Assembly (NCBI GenBank): GCA_038741495.1
Contig: JAVYKX010000004.1
Coordinates: forward strand, 1 to 64,000
Reading direction: 5' to 3'
Source of the DNA: Thermofilum sp.
GTDB lineage: Archaea > Thermoproteota > Thermoprotei > Thermofilales > Thermofilaceae
DNA length: 64,000 bases
The notes under the pieces: model-generated
What the model was told of the DNA's origin: nothing
Seen by the model: the letters and a program-made list of their open reading frames with translations, nothing else
Database searches by the model: none
Shown here: one piece after another, positions 51,772-61,006 of the stretch
How the letters are laid out: every line of letters begins with the position of its first letter
Position numbering within the stretch: the first letter of the stretch is position 1
Program-made: the position numbers and the translations under genes

Positions 51772-52413
51772 ATGTCGCTGGTAGAGGCGCTCACCGACTT
51801 CCTGGCGGGCTTAGCGGCCGAGCTAGGTCCCGCAGGTTTTTTCGCCGTAATGTTCCTCGAGAGCATTATCGTCCCCATCCCGAGCGAAGTGGTTCTAGTG
51901 ACCGCCGGGCTCGCAGCTGGAAGGAGCTCAGCAAATCTCTTAGGATTCTTCGTAGCAGCCACTCTCGGGAGCCTTGCGGGAGCGATGACCATATACACTC
52001 TCGCACGGGTCTTAGGCGTAAAGCTCGTTGAGAAGTACGGCAGGTACCTAGGCGTAAGGGAGAGCCACCTCAAGGCAGCTGCTGCTTTCTTCGAGAAGTA
52101 CGGCGCTCTATCAGTTTTCCTCGCCAGGTTCGTGCCCGGTGTCCGAAGCCTCATCGGTATCCCTGCGGGGATTGTGGGGATGGATCCACGGCTTTACGCG
52201 CTTGCCGCGGGTGCAGGCGGCGCTATATGGAACGCAGCCTTCATCCTACTCGGGGTGGTTGTCGAAGGGAGCTTATCGGCCGCTAAGCACTACTCAGCCT
52301 ACATAGACGCTGCTGGCGCAGCAGCTCTGCTGATTCTCGCAGCTTTAGCCCTGAGGAAAGTTAAGCTCAACCGCGCTGCTCAAAAAGTTTTGACTTCATC
52401 CACGCTTCAGTGA
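51772..52413 (+). CDS. DedA/SNARE-associated family membrane protein
   Basis: 213 residues with about five helices. Family motifs are FFAVMFLESIIVPIPSEVVL (re-entrant loop with Glu), GRYLGVRESHLKAAAAFFEK and FLARFVPGVRSLIGIPAGIV (the F-x-R-x-x-P-G-x-R signature). DedA proteins move polyprenyl or phospholipid head groups across membranes. The gene is transcribed alone, divergent from the PhoU-like gene. Confidence 0.9.
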   Translation: MSLVEALTDFLAGLAAELGPAGFFAVMFLESIIVPIPSEVVLVTAGLAAGRSSANLLGFFVAATLGSLAGAMTIYTLARVLGVKLVEKYGRYLGVRESHLKAAAAFFEKYGALSVFLARFVPGVRSLIGIPAGIVGMDPRLYALAAGAGGAIWNAAFILLGVVVEGSLSAAKHYSAYIDAAGAAALLILAALALRKVKLNRAAQKVLTSSTLQ

Positions 52414-52492
52414 AAAACTTATAGAAGGGAAAGCCAGGTAGCAGAGTACTCCGCAATCTGAATTGCAAATATCTGAAAAAGCTTAAGGTAAA

Positions 52493-53806
52493 ATGATAAA
52501 AGAGCAACGTTTATTAAGCACGCGTATGAGTAAACGCTACAAATGGTTCATAGTTCTGTTCTTCTTCACCTTCCTGACGTTCCACGAGGCCGACAGATTC
52601 ATCATTTCTGCTGTAGCTCCGCAGCTTCTCGACGAGTTCCAAGTCAAGTACTCTGAGCTGGGTCTAGTCTTCTCGCTCACAGTGCTAGTCGCCGCCATCC
52701 TCTACCCCGTCTGGGGCTACCTTTACGACAGGTACTCGAGGAAGGTTCTCGCGGGGCTTGCAGCGCTGATTTGGGGCTTCACAACGATCTTCAACGCTCT
52801 AGCGAAGACGTTCACCCAGTTCTTCCTGACGAGGTTAGCCACGGGTGCTGATGACGCCGCTCCACCAGGCATCTACAGCCTGGTAGCCGACTACTTTGAA
52901 CCCTACAGCCGCGGCAAAGCGATGGGGATCCTCAACGCCAGCGGGCCTCTCGGCGCTATACTGGGCAGCGTGCTGGCGCTCAGCATAGTAGCGGCGGGGA
53001 TGAGCTGGAGGAACGCTTTCTTCATCACCGGGCCCATAGGCATCATCGTGGGCGTTCTCACCTTCTTCCTCGTCAAGGAGATTCCTCGAGGCAGCAGCGA
53101 GCCGGAGCTCAGCGGGCTTCTCACCCAGGACGTGTACAAGGCTCACCTCTCCGACCTCCCCCGCCTACTTAAGAACCGGTCGCTGCTACTGCTCTACACG
53201 CAGGGGTTCTGGGGGGTCTTCCCGTGGAACGCGATCACCTTCTGGTTCATCACCTACATGCAGAGGGAGAGGGGGATGCCGCCCGACGCGGTGATGCCCG
53301 TAATGGTTATCGCGCTCGTAGCCATGGTTGCCGGAAACCTGGTTGCCGGCGTGGTCGGCGACTGGCTCTTCAAGAAGACTAAGAGAGGTAGAGCCATCTT
53401 CGGGGCAGTGGTAGTCCTCTTCTCAGCCGTGCTCATCTACCTCGCGATCCGCGCTCCAACCACGGAGGAGTTCATACTCTTAACCGCCCTCACAGCGTTC
53501 GAGATCCCGATGGCTGGGCCGAACGTCTCAGCCGCTATAACTGACGTCACCGAGCCGGAGCTGAGAGCGAGCGCGACAGGCTACCTCCGCTTCTTCGAAA
53601 ATATCGGGAGCGCCGCCGCACCCTTCATCACGGGGGTGCTGGCTGACCAGATAGGCCTCGGAGAGGCGATCCTCTGGGTATCGGTGTCGACGTGGCTGCT
53701 GTGCTTCGTCTTCTTCACCATCCTCGCTCTTATCATACCCCGGGACATAGACAGGCTCAGGAAAATTATGGAGTCGAGGGCGAGAGAGCTTAGGGGCGGC
53801 GAGTGA
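52493..53806 (+). CDS. MFS transporter, probable sugar or organic-acid carrier
   Basis: A 437-residue, 12-helix transporter. The opening helix ends in the loop YLYDRYSRKVLAGLAALIWG, then RLATGADDAAPPGIYSLVAD and GMSWRNAFFITGPIGIIVGV. This resembles the ACS/spinster part of MFS. It overlaps the GH1 gene by one base (TGATG), so it probably brings in the beta-glycosides. The start is ATG 52493 or the in-frame ATG 52526. Confidence 0.8.
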   Translation: MIKEQRLLSTRMSKRYKWFIVLFFFTFLTFHEADRFIISAVAPQLLDEFQVKYSELGLVFSLTVLVAAILYPVWGYLYDRYSRKVLAGLAALIWGFTTIFNALAKTFTQFFLTRLATGADDAAPPGIYSLVADYFEPYSRGKAMGILNASGPLGAILGSVLALSIVAAGMSWRNAFFITGPIGIIVGVLTFFLVKEIPRGSSEPELSGLLTQDVYKAHLSDLPRLLKNRSLLLLYTQGFWGVFPWNAITFWFITYMQRERGMPPDAVMPVMVIALVAMVAGNLVAGVVGDWLFKKTKRGRAIFGAVVVLFSAVLIYLAIRAPTTEEFILLTALTAFEIPMAGPNVSAAITDVTEPELRASATGYLRFFENIGSAAAPFITGVLADQIGLGEAILWVSVSTWLLCFVFFTILALIIPRDIDRLRKIMESRARELRGGE

Positions 53807-55362
53807 TGTTCCCCAAGGGCTTCCTCTGGGGCGTGTCCCTCGCAGGCTTCCAGTTCGAGATGGGTGACGCGGAGGGGAGGGCCCTAGACCCGAACACTGA
53901 CTGGTTCGTCTGGGTGCACGACAGGGAGAACATCGAGAAAGGCATCGTCAGCGGCGACCTACCCGAGCACGGTATCGACTACTGGCACCGCTTCCGCGAG
54001 GACCACGCTCTAGCCCAGGAGCTCGGCATGAACGCTTACCGGCTGAACGTCGAGTGGAGCCGGATCTTCCCCAAGCCCACATACGCGGTCGAGGTGGGCG
54101 TTGAGAGGGAGGAGGGCCTAGCTGTGGGGGTAAGCATCGACGAGAGCGATCTCGCGAAGCTCGAAGAGCTGGCGGACGCGGCAGCTGTGCAGCACTACCG
54201 CGAAGTTATCGAGGATCTTCGCGAGAGAGGCTTCCTCGTGATCCTCAACTTAGTGCACTTCACGCTCCCTTTGTGGCTCCACGACCCGATAGCAGCTAGG
54301 AGCACCAACCTGAGGAAGGGGCCCCTCGGCTGGGTGGACCAGCGCTTCCCGGTCGAGTTCGCGAAGTTCGCAGCTTACGCTGCGTGGAAGTTCGGGGATC
54401 TCGTGGACATGTGGTCGACGTTTAACGAGCCAGGCGTCGTGATGGAGGCTGGCTACCTCGGGCGTAGAAGGTTCCCTCCGGGAGTCTTCCACTTCGATGG
54501 CTACAGGAAGGGGATGCTGAACATAGTGCAAGCTCACGTTCTCGCTTACAGCGCGATTAAGAAGTTCGACAGAACCAAGGCTTACAGGGAGAGCGCTGAG
54601 CCTGCGAGCGTGGGTGTCATTCACAACGTGATCCCCTTCCACCCTCTGAGGCCCGAGAAAGGGAAGGATGTCGCCGCCGCGAAAACCGCAGACTACCTCC
54701 ACAACCGCTGGATCCTGCAGGCTGTCCATTCCGGAATCGTAAACAGGAGCCTTAACTGGAGGAGGGAGGGAGAGAAGGTGGAGAAGTACAGGGGGAAGCT
54801 CGACTGGCTGGGCGTGAACTACTACTCGCGAAGCGTAGTCGCCGGGAAAACAGGCCTGCTCCCGCTTCTCGTAGGTCTCCCCGCGATACCCCATCTCGTG
54901 AAAGGTTACGGGTTCGAGTGCGAGCCCCGCTCATCCAGCGCTTCAGGAAGGCCGACAACAGACTTCGGCTGGGAAGTTTACCCCGAGGGCCTCGCCGAGG
55001 CGCTCAGCGCTGCGGTAGAGATAGGTAAGCCGGTTCTTGTGACGGAGAACGGGATCGCCGACGCTGAGGATAGGCTGCGCCCCCACTTCATCGCTCTACA
55101 CCTCGAGGTGCTTGAGCGATTCCTCAGGGAGAGAAAGGGCAATGTGCTGGGCTACCTGCACTGGGCGCTCACAGACAACTACGAGTGGGCTGACGGCTTC
55201 AGGATGAAGTTCGGGTTGTTTCACGTCGACCTAGAGACCAAGAAGAGAGTGAAAAGGCCTAGCGCGAACCTTCTCGCACGGGTGATATCCGAGGGAGCTG
55301 TCCCCGACGAGGCATTGAGGAAAGCTGAAGAAGCTACCTGTATCGCCCTCCGGGAGCGCTGA
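53806..55362 (+). CDS. GH1 beta-glycosidase
   Basis: A 518-residue family 1 glycosidase like Sulfolobus LacS. FPKGFLWGVSLAGFQFEMGD is the GH1 opening, acid/base Glu is in WSTFNEPGV, nucleophile Glu in LVTENGIAD, and YLHWALTDNYEWADGFRMKF closes the barrel. It splits beta-galactosides, beta-glucosides or beta-mannosides. There is no signal peptide, so it is cytoplasmic and fits the co-transcribed MFS carrier. Its galactose could enter the GalK/GalT/GalE route. Confidence 0.94.
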   Translation: MFPKGFLWGVSLAGFQFEMGDAEGRALDPNTDWFVWVHDRENIEKGIVSGDLPEHGIDYWHRFREDHALAQELGMNAYRLNVEWSRIFPKPTYAVEVGVEREEGLAVGVSIDESDLAKLEELADAAAVQHYREVIEDLRERGFLVILNLVHFTLPLWLHDPIAARSTNLRKGPLGWVDQRFPVEFAKFAAYAAWKFGDLVDMWSTFNEPGVVMEAGYLGRRRFPPGVFHFDGYRKGMLNIVQAHVLAYSAIKKFDRTKAYRESAEPASVGVIHNVIPFHPLRPEKGKDVAAAKTADYLHNRWILQAVHSGIVNRSLNWRREGEKVEKYRGKLDWLGVNYYSRSVVAGKTGLLPLLVGLPAIPHLVKGYGFECEPRSSSASGRPTTDFGWEVYPEGLAEALSAAVEIGKPVLVTENGIADAEDRLRPHFIALHLEVLERFLRERKGNVLGYLHWALTDNYEWADGFRMKFGLFHVDLETKKRVKRPSANLLARVISEGAVPDEALRKAEEATCIALRER

Positions 55363-55369
55363 ATCCCCT

Positions 55370-56197
55370 CTAGCCGCTCTTTCTCCCTTTCTTCTCGCTC
55401 CGCTTAACGAGCCAGATCGAGAGGAAGTAGAGGGCCATGAAAGGCACGCCGAGCACCAAGTCCGTGACCAGGGTGGGGTCTGGGGTGATGAAAGCTAGGA
55501 TCGCGAAAATCGCGAAGACGACGTACCTCCACTGCTTGCTGAGGGTCTCCGAGCTAACGAGCCCAATCTTGTGGAGGGTGAGCACTGCGAGGGGGAACAT
55601 GAAGAAGACTCCTGTGGAGAGCACGCCGAGAAACAGGTTCTGGTAGAACTCCTGTATCGAGAAGAGCAGCGCCGCCCCGCCCAGCGTCGCTAAGCCGGCG
55701 CCGACCGCGAAGACGATAGGCATGACGACAAAGTAGCCGTAGATAGAGCCTAGTAGGAAGAGCACCAGGCTGAACGCTATGTACTTTCTCACGACTTTCT
55801 TCTCGTGGGGGTAGAGGGCTGGCTCGACGAACCTGTATATGAGGTAAGCGTGCAGGGGGCTGAGAACAACCACAGCTAGGAGCCCTGCGAGGAGGAGTGA
55901 GGCAGTGAGCGCGTCGAACCAGCCGTGAGAGATCAGTACCGCCTGCTTCCCGGATAGCCCGAACACCGTGATGAACGGCCTTGCGAAAACACTGGTGTTG
56001 AAGTCCAGCATGTACTCGTTAGTCTTCGCCATCAGGTCGAAGATGAGGGGGCTGTAGCCTGGCAGCTGAAGCGGTGACGGCGCCACGTAGAGGGCCAGGA
56101 TGAAGACTAGCGAGTATATCAGCATTCTCCTCAGAGTTTCGAGAAGGTCGTAGACGTGCTCGAGGAAAGGCTTCTCAGGCAGCTCTTCCGCGCTCAT
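55370..56197 (-). CDS. tatC: twin-arginine translocase subunit TatC
   Basis: 275 residues and six helices. KPFLEHVYDLLETLRRMLIY (N-terminal signal-binding region), LFLLGSIYGYFVVMPIVFAV and AILAFITPDPTLVTDLVLGV (TPD loop) are typical of TatC. It exports folded proteins with RR signals. No tatA is adjacent. It converges on the GH1 gene. Confidence 0.93.
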   Translation of the reverse strand: MSAEELPEKPFLEHVYDLLETLRRMLIYSLVFILALYVAPSPLQLPGYSPLIFDLMAKTNEYMLDFNTSVFARPFITVFGLSGKQAVLISHGWFDALTASLLLAGLLAVVVLSPLHAYLIYRFVEPALYPHEKKVVRKYIAFSLVLFLLGSIYGYFVVMPIVFAVGAGLATLGGAALLFSIQEFYQNLFLGVLSTGVFFMFPLAVLTLHKIGLVSSETLSKQWRYVVFAIFAILAFITPDPTLVTDLVLGVPFMALYFLSIWLVKRSEKKGRKSG

Positions 56198-56235
56198 AGG
56201 CTTGCATCTCTTTCCTCAGCTGCCGGGCTTCTCTC

Positions 56236-57165
56236 CTATGTAAGTTTAACGTAGTTCCGCCCTCCTCTCCGCTCGATAACGATGTAGCCTAGCTCTTGCA
56301 GCTTTCGGAGCCGCCTCCACAGCGTTGTTGTCGGGATACTTAACCTAGCAGCTAGCTCAGACTGGAACATACCGCCGCCAGCAGCTTGAAGAGCTCGTAT
56401 GATCTCCATATCAGTCTCGGAGAGCTCTTCCTTGCGTCTCCCTCTGAGGATTAGTGCCGCCGCCGCGGCGGCAGCTGCCAGCGCAACCCCGAGTAGAGCT
56501 ACCAGCAACCAGTCCACCTGCTGCGGCTGGGCAGGGCTAGGCTGCTGGGTCGGAGTACCGGGGGAGGGCTGCGCAGGGCCGGAGGGCTGAGAGGGGGGCG
56601 GGGTAGCGGGCTGCTGGGTCTGGTTGCCTGGGGGTGGTGGGCGGGGCTTTATAGGCTGAAGAAGGGTGTAGCTCAGCATTACGGGGCCCGGCGGGAACTG
56701 GACCACTACGCGTCCCCCCTCTGCTTTTATGCTCGTGAAATCCGTGTAGATCCCGCTGAGCGTTGCGTTAGGGGGTAGCTCCACGGTAGCTGGGAGCGGA
56801 GCTGAGAAGTTGACGAACCACAAGTCCCGAACCTTCGTTGTCAGCGTTGCCGTGACGTAGCTCACGGTGATTGTAGACGAGTTGAACGCCAGGACTGTGA
56901 TCAAGCCGCTCGCGCTATCGTAGCTCGTCGGGAGGAGTTCATTCCTCTCGTTGAAGGCCACGATGCCTAAGGAGGGGTCGGGAGAGCCGATAGCCTCCAG
57001 CTCGACCAGCGGCGCGCCGCCCGTCTCAGCTTTTATCGTCACCAGCGCGGAGCCGTCCGCGTATATGGTGACGCTCAAGCTCCCTTTCACAGCTTGCGCG
57101 GCAGCGGTGCTCAGCGTGAAGAGCGCTAGCACCGCTAGCGCCAGGTGTAGGCGAAAACGGCTCAC
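56236..57165 (-). CDS. membrane-anchored winged-helix protein with extracytoplasmic domain
   Basis: 309 residues. A signal peptide (LALAVLALFTLSTAAAQA) is followed by an outside beta-rich domain (about 25-170), a Pro/Gln-rich linker (about 172-215), one membrane helix (LLVALLGVALAAAAAAAALI) and a cytoplasmic wHTH (ETDMEIIRALQAAGGGMFQS; LWRRLRKLQELGYIVIERRG). This is the archaeal one-protein sensor layout (DUF7343/7345-like). It could pass an outside signal to DNA directly. It lies behind tatC on the opposite side from galT, so its target is unknown. Confidence 0.75.
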   Translation of the reverse strand: MSRFRLHLALAVLALFTLSTAAAQAVKGSLSVTIYADGSALVTIKAETGGAPLVELEAIGSPDPSLGIVAFNERNELLPTSYDSASGLITVLAFNSSTITVSYVTATLTTKVRDLWFVNFSAPLPATVELPPNATLSGIYTDFTSIKAEGGRVVVQFPPGPVMLSYTLLQPIKPRPPPPGNQTQQPATPPPSQPSGPAQPSPGTPTQQPSPAQPQQVDWLLVALLGVALAAAAAAAALILRGRRKEELSETDMEIIRALQAAGGGMFQSELAARLSIPTTTLWRRLRKLQELGYIVIERRGGRNYVKLT

Positions 57166-57205
57166 AGGAGGCTCTTGGCAGGGCAGCGTAATTAAACTTT
57201 CTCTC

Positions 57206-58228
57206 TCACCCCGGCCCGGGATCCCCCAGCGGCTTCTCTCCCCTCCTTCCGAGCTTCTCGACGGCTTTCTTGACGGCGGCGCGGAGCTCGGCAGCCTTCT
57301 CCTCCGGGACAGCGTCGTAGGTGAAGACCCATGCCCCCCACTCTATGCCTGCAGGGTACTTGAGCTTGTCCCTCGCCCGGTGCACTGGGTAGAACTCCAC
57401 GTGCAGGTGAAAGCCCTCGTAGCCGCGGCACGGCTTCTGGTGGAAGACCATCATGTAGGGGAGGCTGAAGCCGAAGAGCTCGTTGTAGGCGGCGACGATG
57501 ACTCTCAGCGCGTCAGCTAGCTGCTCGAGCGAAGCTCTGTCGAGCTCGTCCAACCTCTCAACGTGCCGCCGAGAGTACACGTGAACCTCGTAGGGCCACA
57601 TCGCGAAGAATGGCAGGAACGCTGTGAACTCCGCGTTCAGGTAGAGGAGCCTCGAGCCCTCTTCCTCCTCCTGCTTCAGGATCTCGCACAGCAGGCAGCC
57701 CCCGTAGCGGCTTTTGTGCTCGGACATCATCCTGTGCTCTCTCTCGACTCTCGGGGGGACAAACGGGAGGATGTACACCTGCGAGTGAGGGTGTGTCAAC
57801 GAGACCCCTATTACCTCGCCCTTATTCCTGAACGGGAAAACGTACGCGATGCCGGGGTCTGCGCAGTACTGCCTCGTCAGCTGGGCGAGAAGCTCCACGT
57901 ACCTGAGCAGGTTTTCCCTAGGGATAGCGTCGAGGTCCCCCTCGTGCTCCGGGGTCTCAACCACCACCTTAGCGTAGCCGTAGGCGGGTCGCACCCGGTA
58001 GAGACCCCTGCTCTCCGTGCAGGTTTTCGCGTCGGGCCTCAGAGCTGGGAAGCGGTTATCAAGAGCGAGCACATCCCACCCGTATCCTGTCTCCTCCGCT
58101 CCAGGGCAGAAGGGGCACTGCGTAACGCTCCTCCAAGGCCGGGTAGCCCGCGAGCTCGAAACTACCACCCAGCAACCGAGGAGAGGGTTCCAGCGGAGTT
58201 CGTTGCAACCTGCGCTCACGTGGCGCAA
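57206..58228 (-). CDS. galT: galactose-1-phosphate uridylyltransferase
   Basis: A 340-residue GalT (HIT superfamily). ELRWNPLLGCWVVVSSSRAT, Zn ligands CPFCPGAEETG, and the catalytic HPHSQVY with SLTH before it are visible, plus FHLHVEFYPVHRARDKLKYP. It moves UMP from UDP-glucose to Gal-1-P. It is on the minus strand, with galK divergent 400 bases away and one small membrane gene between them. Confidence 0.93.
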   Translation of the reverse strand: MRHVSAGCNELRWNPLLGCWVVVSSSRATRPWRSVTQCPFCPGAEETGYGWDVLALDNRFPALRPDAKTCTESRGLYRVRPAYGYAKVVVETPEHEGDLDAIPRENLLRYVELLAQLTRQYCADPGIAYVFPFRNKGEVIGVSLTHPHSQVYILPFVPPRVEREHRMMSEHKSRYGGCLLCEILKQEEEEGSRLLYLNAEFTAFLPFFAMWPYEVHVYSRRHVERLDELDRASLEQLADALRVIVAAYNELFGFSLPYMMVFHQKPCRGYEGFHLHVEFYPVHRARDKLKYPAGIEWGAWVFTYDAVPEEKAAELRAAVKKAVEKLGRRGEKPLGDPGPG

Positions 58229-58254
58229 AGGAAGAAAAAATAATCAATTTTTGC

Positions 58255-58584
58255 CTACAGGAGGGTCGGCAGGAAGAACCCGAAGACCGCGTTGATGATG
58301 TAGATCAGCACAGCTAGCGCCGCTGCCCCCAGCCACCCAACGCCCTGGAGCCTTCTCAGCAGGTAGAGCCAGACGACCCAGGCGATCACTGTGCCGAGCG
58401 GGATCTCGATTATCTTGAACACGTAGAAGACTACAGCACCCACGAGCGCTGTGAGCGCGGCGCCCGGCAGTGACTCTCTCTTCTGCTTTCCCGGCAGGAA
58501 CTTCAATGCTAGCCACACTGCTACTGTCGAAACCAGCCAGCCGATAAGCAAGTTGACTAGGCTGCCGACGGTGATGGTCGGCAT
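58255..58584 (-). CDS. small four-helix membrane protein
   Basis: 109 residues with about four helices (PTITVGSLVNLLIGWLVSTV; LVGAVVFYVFKIIEIPLGTV; VLIYIINAVFGFFLPTLL). I do not recognise the family. It lies 26 bases upstream of galT on the same strand and shares a promoter region with galK, so it is expressed with the galactose genes; a role there is only a guess. Confidence 0.65.
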   Translation of the reverse strand: MPTITVGSLVNLLIGWLVSTVAVWLALKFLPGKQKRESLPGAALTALVGAVVFYVFKIIEIPLGTVIAWVVWLYLLRRLQGVGWLGAAALAVLIYIINAVFGFFLPTLL

Positions 58585-58603
58585 CAGGTATATGTGGAAT
58601 ACT

Positions 58604-58612
58604 TTCTTAAAT
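58604..58612. promoter_or_regulatory. shared divergent promoter of galK and the galT-side genes
   Basis: The sequence ttcttaaat gives a TTAAAT box for galK (27-33 bases before ATG 58639) and an ATTTAA box for the minus-strand gene (20-28 bases before its ATG at 58584). One AT patch appears to serve both directions. Confidence 0.5.
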
Positions 58613-58638
58613 GGTTTTCCAGCATTACATGTCCTGCC

Positions 58639-59808
58639 ATGACGGGTTACTCCAACGCGAGGGTGAAGCTCCCCGAGCGCTGGGTCTTCTTATCTTCGGC
58701 CCCAGGCAGGGTGGATTTCCTCAACACCCACCAGGACTACAAAGGGCTCCCCGTTGTGCCCGCCGCGGTTAATCTCCGCACGTTCATCGCGGTCTTAGAG
58801 CCTTGCGAGCGCTTCGAAATCGAGAGCTGGAACCTCAGAGAGGAGGGGTCACCCCACCGGGACGTGTTCCCCGCTTCGAGCCCCCCGCTGCTCCATAAGG
58901 GCTGGTGGGGAAACTACCTCAGGGCGGTGGTGAGGGCTGTCGAGGAGAGGGTGGGCAGGCCCCTCAAGAGCGGTTTCAGGGCTGTGGTCAGCAGCGAGAT
59001 CCCTGTGGGCTCGGGGCTGTCGAGCAGCGCGGCACTGGAAGTGGCTTTCGCGAAAGCCCTAGACCACTACTTCAACTTAGGTCTTTCACCCGAGGAGTTA
59101 GCAGAGGTGGCTTTCCAGGCGGAGAACAGGATCGCAGGGATTCCGTGCGGCCGCCTCGACCAGTACGCTTCAGCTATCGGCGGCGCGATACTCCTCTACC
59201 CGAAGCCCCCCGTGCGCGTCCAGAGGCTTGAGGCCCGCTGGCTGCGCTTCACCGTGGCGGACTCAGGCATCAGGCACAGCGTTGCTGACATACACCCCGT
59301 GAGGCAGGCCGAGATCAACAGGGGGCTGAAGGCGCTCATGGAGAACCCCGGGGTGCCCGCGTCCCTGAAGGCGAAGCTGGGCTGGAGGTTCGACGAGCCA
59401 GCCTGGGAGGACCTCAGCCTTCGGGAGCTCGAGCCGTACCTGGGAGCGCTAGATGAAGCAGCTAGGCGCCGTATCCTCTTCACCCTACTCACGCACAGCT
59501 CTACGCTCCGCGCCGTGAGGGCACTCCGGGAGGGCGATTTCCGCGCCCTAGCAGAGGAGGTGAACAGGCAGCACGAGCTTCTCAGGGACCTCTACGAGGT
59601 TAGCTTGCCGGAGCTCGAGCGCTTGAGAGACGCGATGCTGGGTGCAGGCGCGCTGGCGGTGAAGATCAGCGGAGCTGGGATGGGGGGCAGCCTCGTAGCG
59701 CTTGCCCCAGGCAGGGAGCGCGAGGTGCTCCAAGCCTCTCTGGAGGCTGGCGCCTCTAGAGCGTGGGCGCTCAGCGTGGACGAGGGGGCTAGGATCGAGG
59801 AGGGATAG
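58639..59808 (+). CDS. galK: galactokinase
   Basis: 389 residues of the GHMP kinase family. The galactokinase N-terminal signature FLSSAPGRVDFLNTHQDYKG (GRV-x-x-x-x-x-H-x-DY), ATP-binding IPVGSGLSSSAALEVAFAKA, the catalytic Asp in CGRLDQYAS, and KISGAGMGGSLVAL are all present. The usual GRxNLIGEH is GRVDFLNTHQD, the form seen in archaeal enzymes. ATG 58639 follows its TATA box as a leaderless start. The end overlaps the convergent phosphoesterase by 20 bases. Confidence 0.94.
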   Translation: MTGYSNARVKLPERWVFLSSAPGRVDFLNTHQDYKGLPVVPAAVNLRTFIAVLEPCERFEIESWNLREEGSPHRDVFPASSPPLLHKGWWGNYLRAVVRAVEERVGRPLKSGFRAVVSSEIPVGSGLSSSAALEVAFAKALDHYFNLGLSPEELAEVAFQAENRIAGIPCGRLDQYASAIGGAILLYPKPPVRVQRLEARWLRFTVADSGIRHSVADIHPVRQAEINRGLKALMENPGVPASLKAKLGWRFDEPAWEDLSLRELEPYLGALDEAARRRILFTLLTHSSTLRAVRALREGDFRALAEEVNRQHELLRDLYEVSLPELERLRDAMLGAGALAVKISGAGMGGSLVALAPGREREVLQASLEAGASRAWALSVDEGARIEEG

Positions 59809-60874
59809 CGCCTTCGCTTTGCGAGCTTTCTTTCGTGTTTTCCGGCAGGATAGCGGCTCGCGCTAGCACTCTCTCCGCACCGTTAGCCCACTGTGAGAGG
59901 AGAATCTCCCCGGGCTTAACCCTCAGGAAAGTGCAGGTGGCAGCGTTCCCGTTCTCCACCCACGAGCCTGTGTTAGCGAACACTCTGCCGTTATCTTCGA
60001 GGAGCTCCGGCACGTGGGTGTGGCCAAAGACAGCGATATCTACGCGGCCTACAATGCTCTCGATCAAGCCGAGAAGCTTTCTAAGGGGCTTGCTGACAGC
60101 AAGAGTCCTAATGCTCTTCCCCCTTAACCTCCCTCTCGAGAGCCTGCCTGCTAGAGGTTGAATGAGCAGGTACCACACCTCGTCTTGGAAGTTTCTCCAG
60201 AGCAGGAGCAGGAGGGGGGACAGCAGGAAGGCTGCGAGGAGCATTACCGCAATCTCCACCACCAGGGAGCCGGCTGGGATGATGGCGATCAACCCGAGGA
60301 ACAGGAGCGCAGCTAGCCCCGCCAGCACCCACTCCAACCCTTTAGGCAGCGCGAGAAGAGCTTCAGAGAACGTGTACACGTAGGACTGGAGCTTCCAGAG
60401 GCTGCGCGTGATGAGGAATGCTCTGTCGAGCTGGTGGCCGTGGAACAGGAGCGCTTTCCTGCCTGAAACCTCTAGCAGTACTGCTTCGGGAGCCACCACG
60501 AGGTCCTCCTCCCCCCGTCTCCCGATGAGGTGCAGGCCTGCGAGGATCCTGTCGTGGTTCCCGGCAACGTAGACGACAGTTGCATTGCTCCTGGAGAGCT
60601 CCCTCAGGGGCTCGTAGGCTGCGCGCATGACGCTGTGCAGCGGAGCGTTCCACAGCTCCAGCACATCGCCGAGCAGCACTACGAGCTTCGTCTTAGTGCT
60701 CCGCAGGTGGGCGAAGAACTCAGCGAGCTCTCTGCTCTTGCTGGCAACCCTCCCCTTAACGTTGAGGCCGAGGTGCGTGTCCGAGAGTATAACCGCCTCC
60801 TCCTCGTCCTCGAGGGTTATCAGGGGTAGGGGGATGCCGGAGGCCTCGATGATGTCTATTTTCAAAGCCCCCAC
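59789..60874 (-). CDS. membrane-inserted calcineurin-like metallophosphoesterase
   Basis: 361 residues. Metal motifs are AVILSDTHLGLN (DxH), VLLGDVLELW (GD), VVYVAGNHDRIL (GNHD) and late HGHQ and FGHTHVPELL (GHTH). Between the fourth and fifth motif a hydrophobic region (about 178-228) forms two membrane helices. The fold resembles UDP-diacylglucosamine hydrolase-like enzymes, but archaea lack lipid A, so a different nucleotide- or lipid-linked phosphodiester is likely. Confidence 0.82.
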   Translation of the reverse strand: MGALKIDIIEASGIPLPLITLEDEEEAVILSDTHLGLNVKGRVASKSRELAEFFAHLRSTKTKLVVLLGDVLELWNAPLHSVMRAAYEPLRELSRSNATVVYVAGNHDRILAGLHLIGRRGEEDLVVAPEAVLLEVSGRKALLFHGHQLDRAFLITRSLWKLQSYVYTFSEALLALPKGLEWVLAGLAALLFLGLIAIIPAGSLVVEIAVMLLAAFLLSPLLLLLWRNFQDEVWYLLIQPLAGRLSRGRLRGKSIRTLAVSKPLRKLLGLIESIVGRVDIAVFGHTHVPELLEDNGRVFANTGSWVENGNAATCTFLRVKPGEILLSQWANGAERVLARAAILPENTKESSQSEGAIPPRS

Positions 60875-60976
60875 CTTCGCGGCTGAAGCCCCTGCATACG
60901 GGGGTGATATGTAGCTTTCACTGAAGTCGGTTTTCTCTAGAGAAAAGTCGCTTTCTCCCGCTTTCCACAGCTTTCC

Positions 60977-61006
60977 TTAATACCGCCTCCTTACCGCTTG
61001 TAGGCG
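60977..61006 (+). promoter_or_regulatory. promoter of the secreted helical protein gene
   Basis: TTAATA at 60977-60982 lies 25-30 bases before GTG 61007, supporting that start as leaderless. GTG 61016 remains possible. Confidence 0.45.

Noticed and set aside
54900-54930. gggttcgagtgcgagccc as a tRNA T-arm
   Set aside because: It lies in frame inside the intact GH1 gene and no cloverleaf fits.
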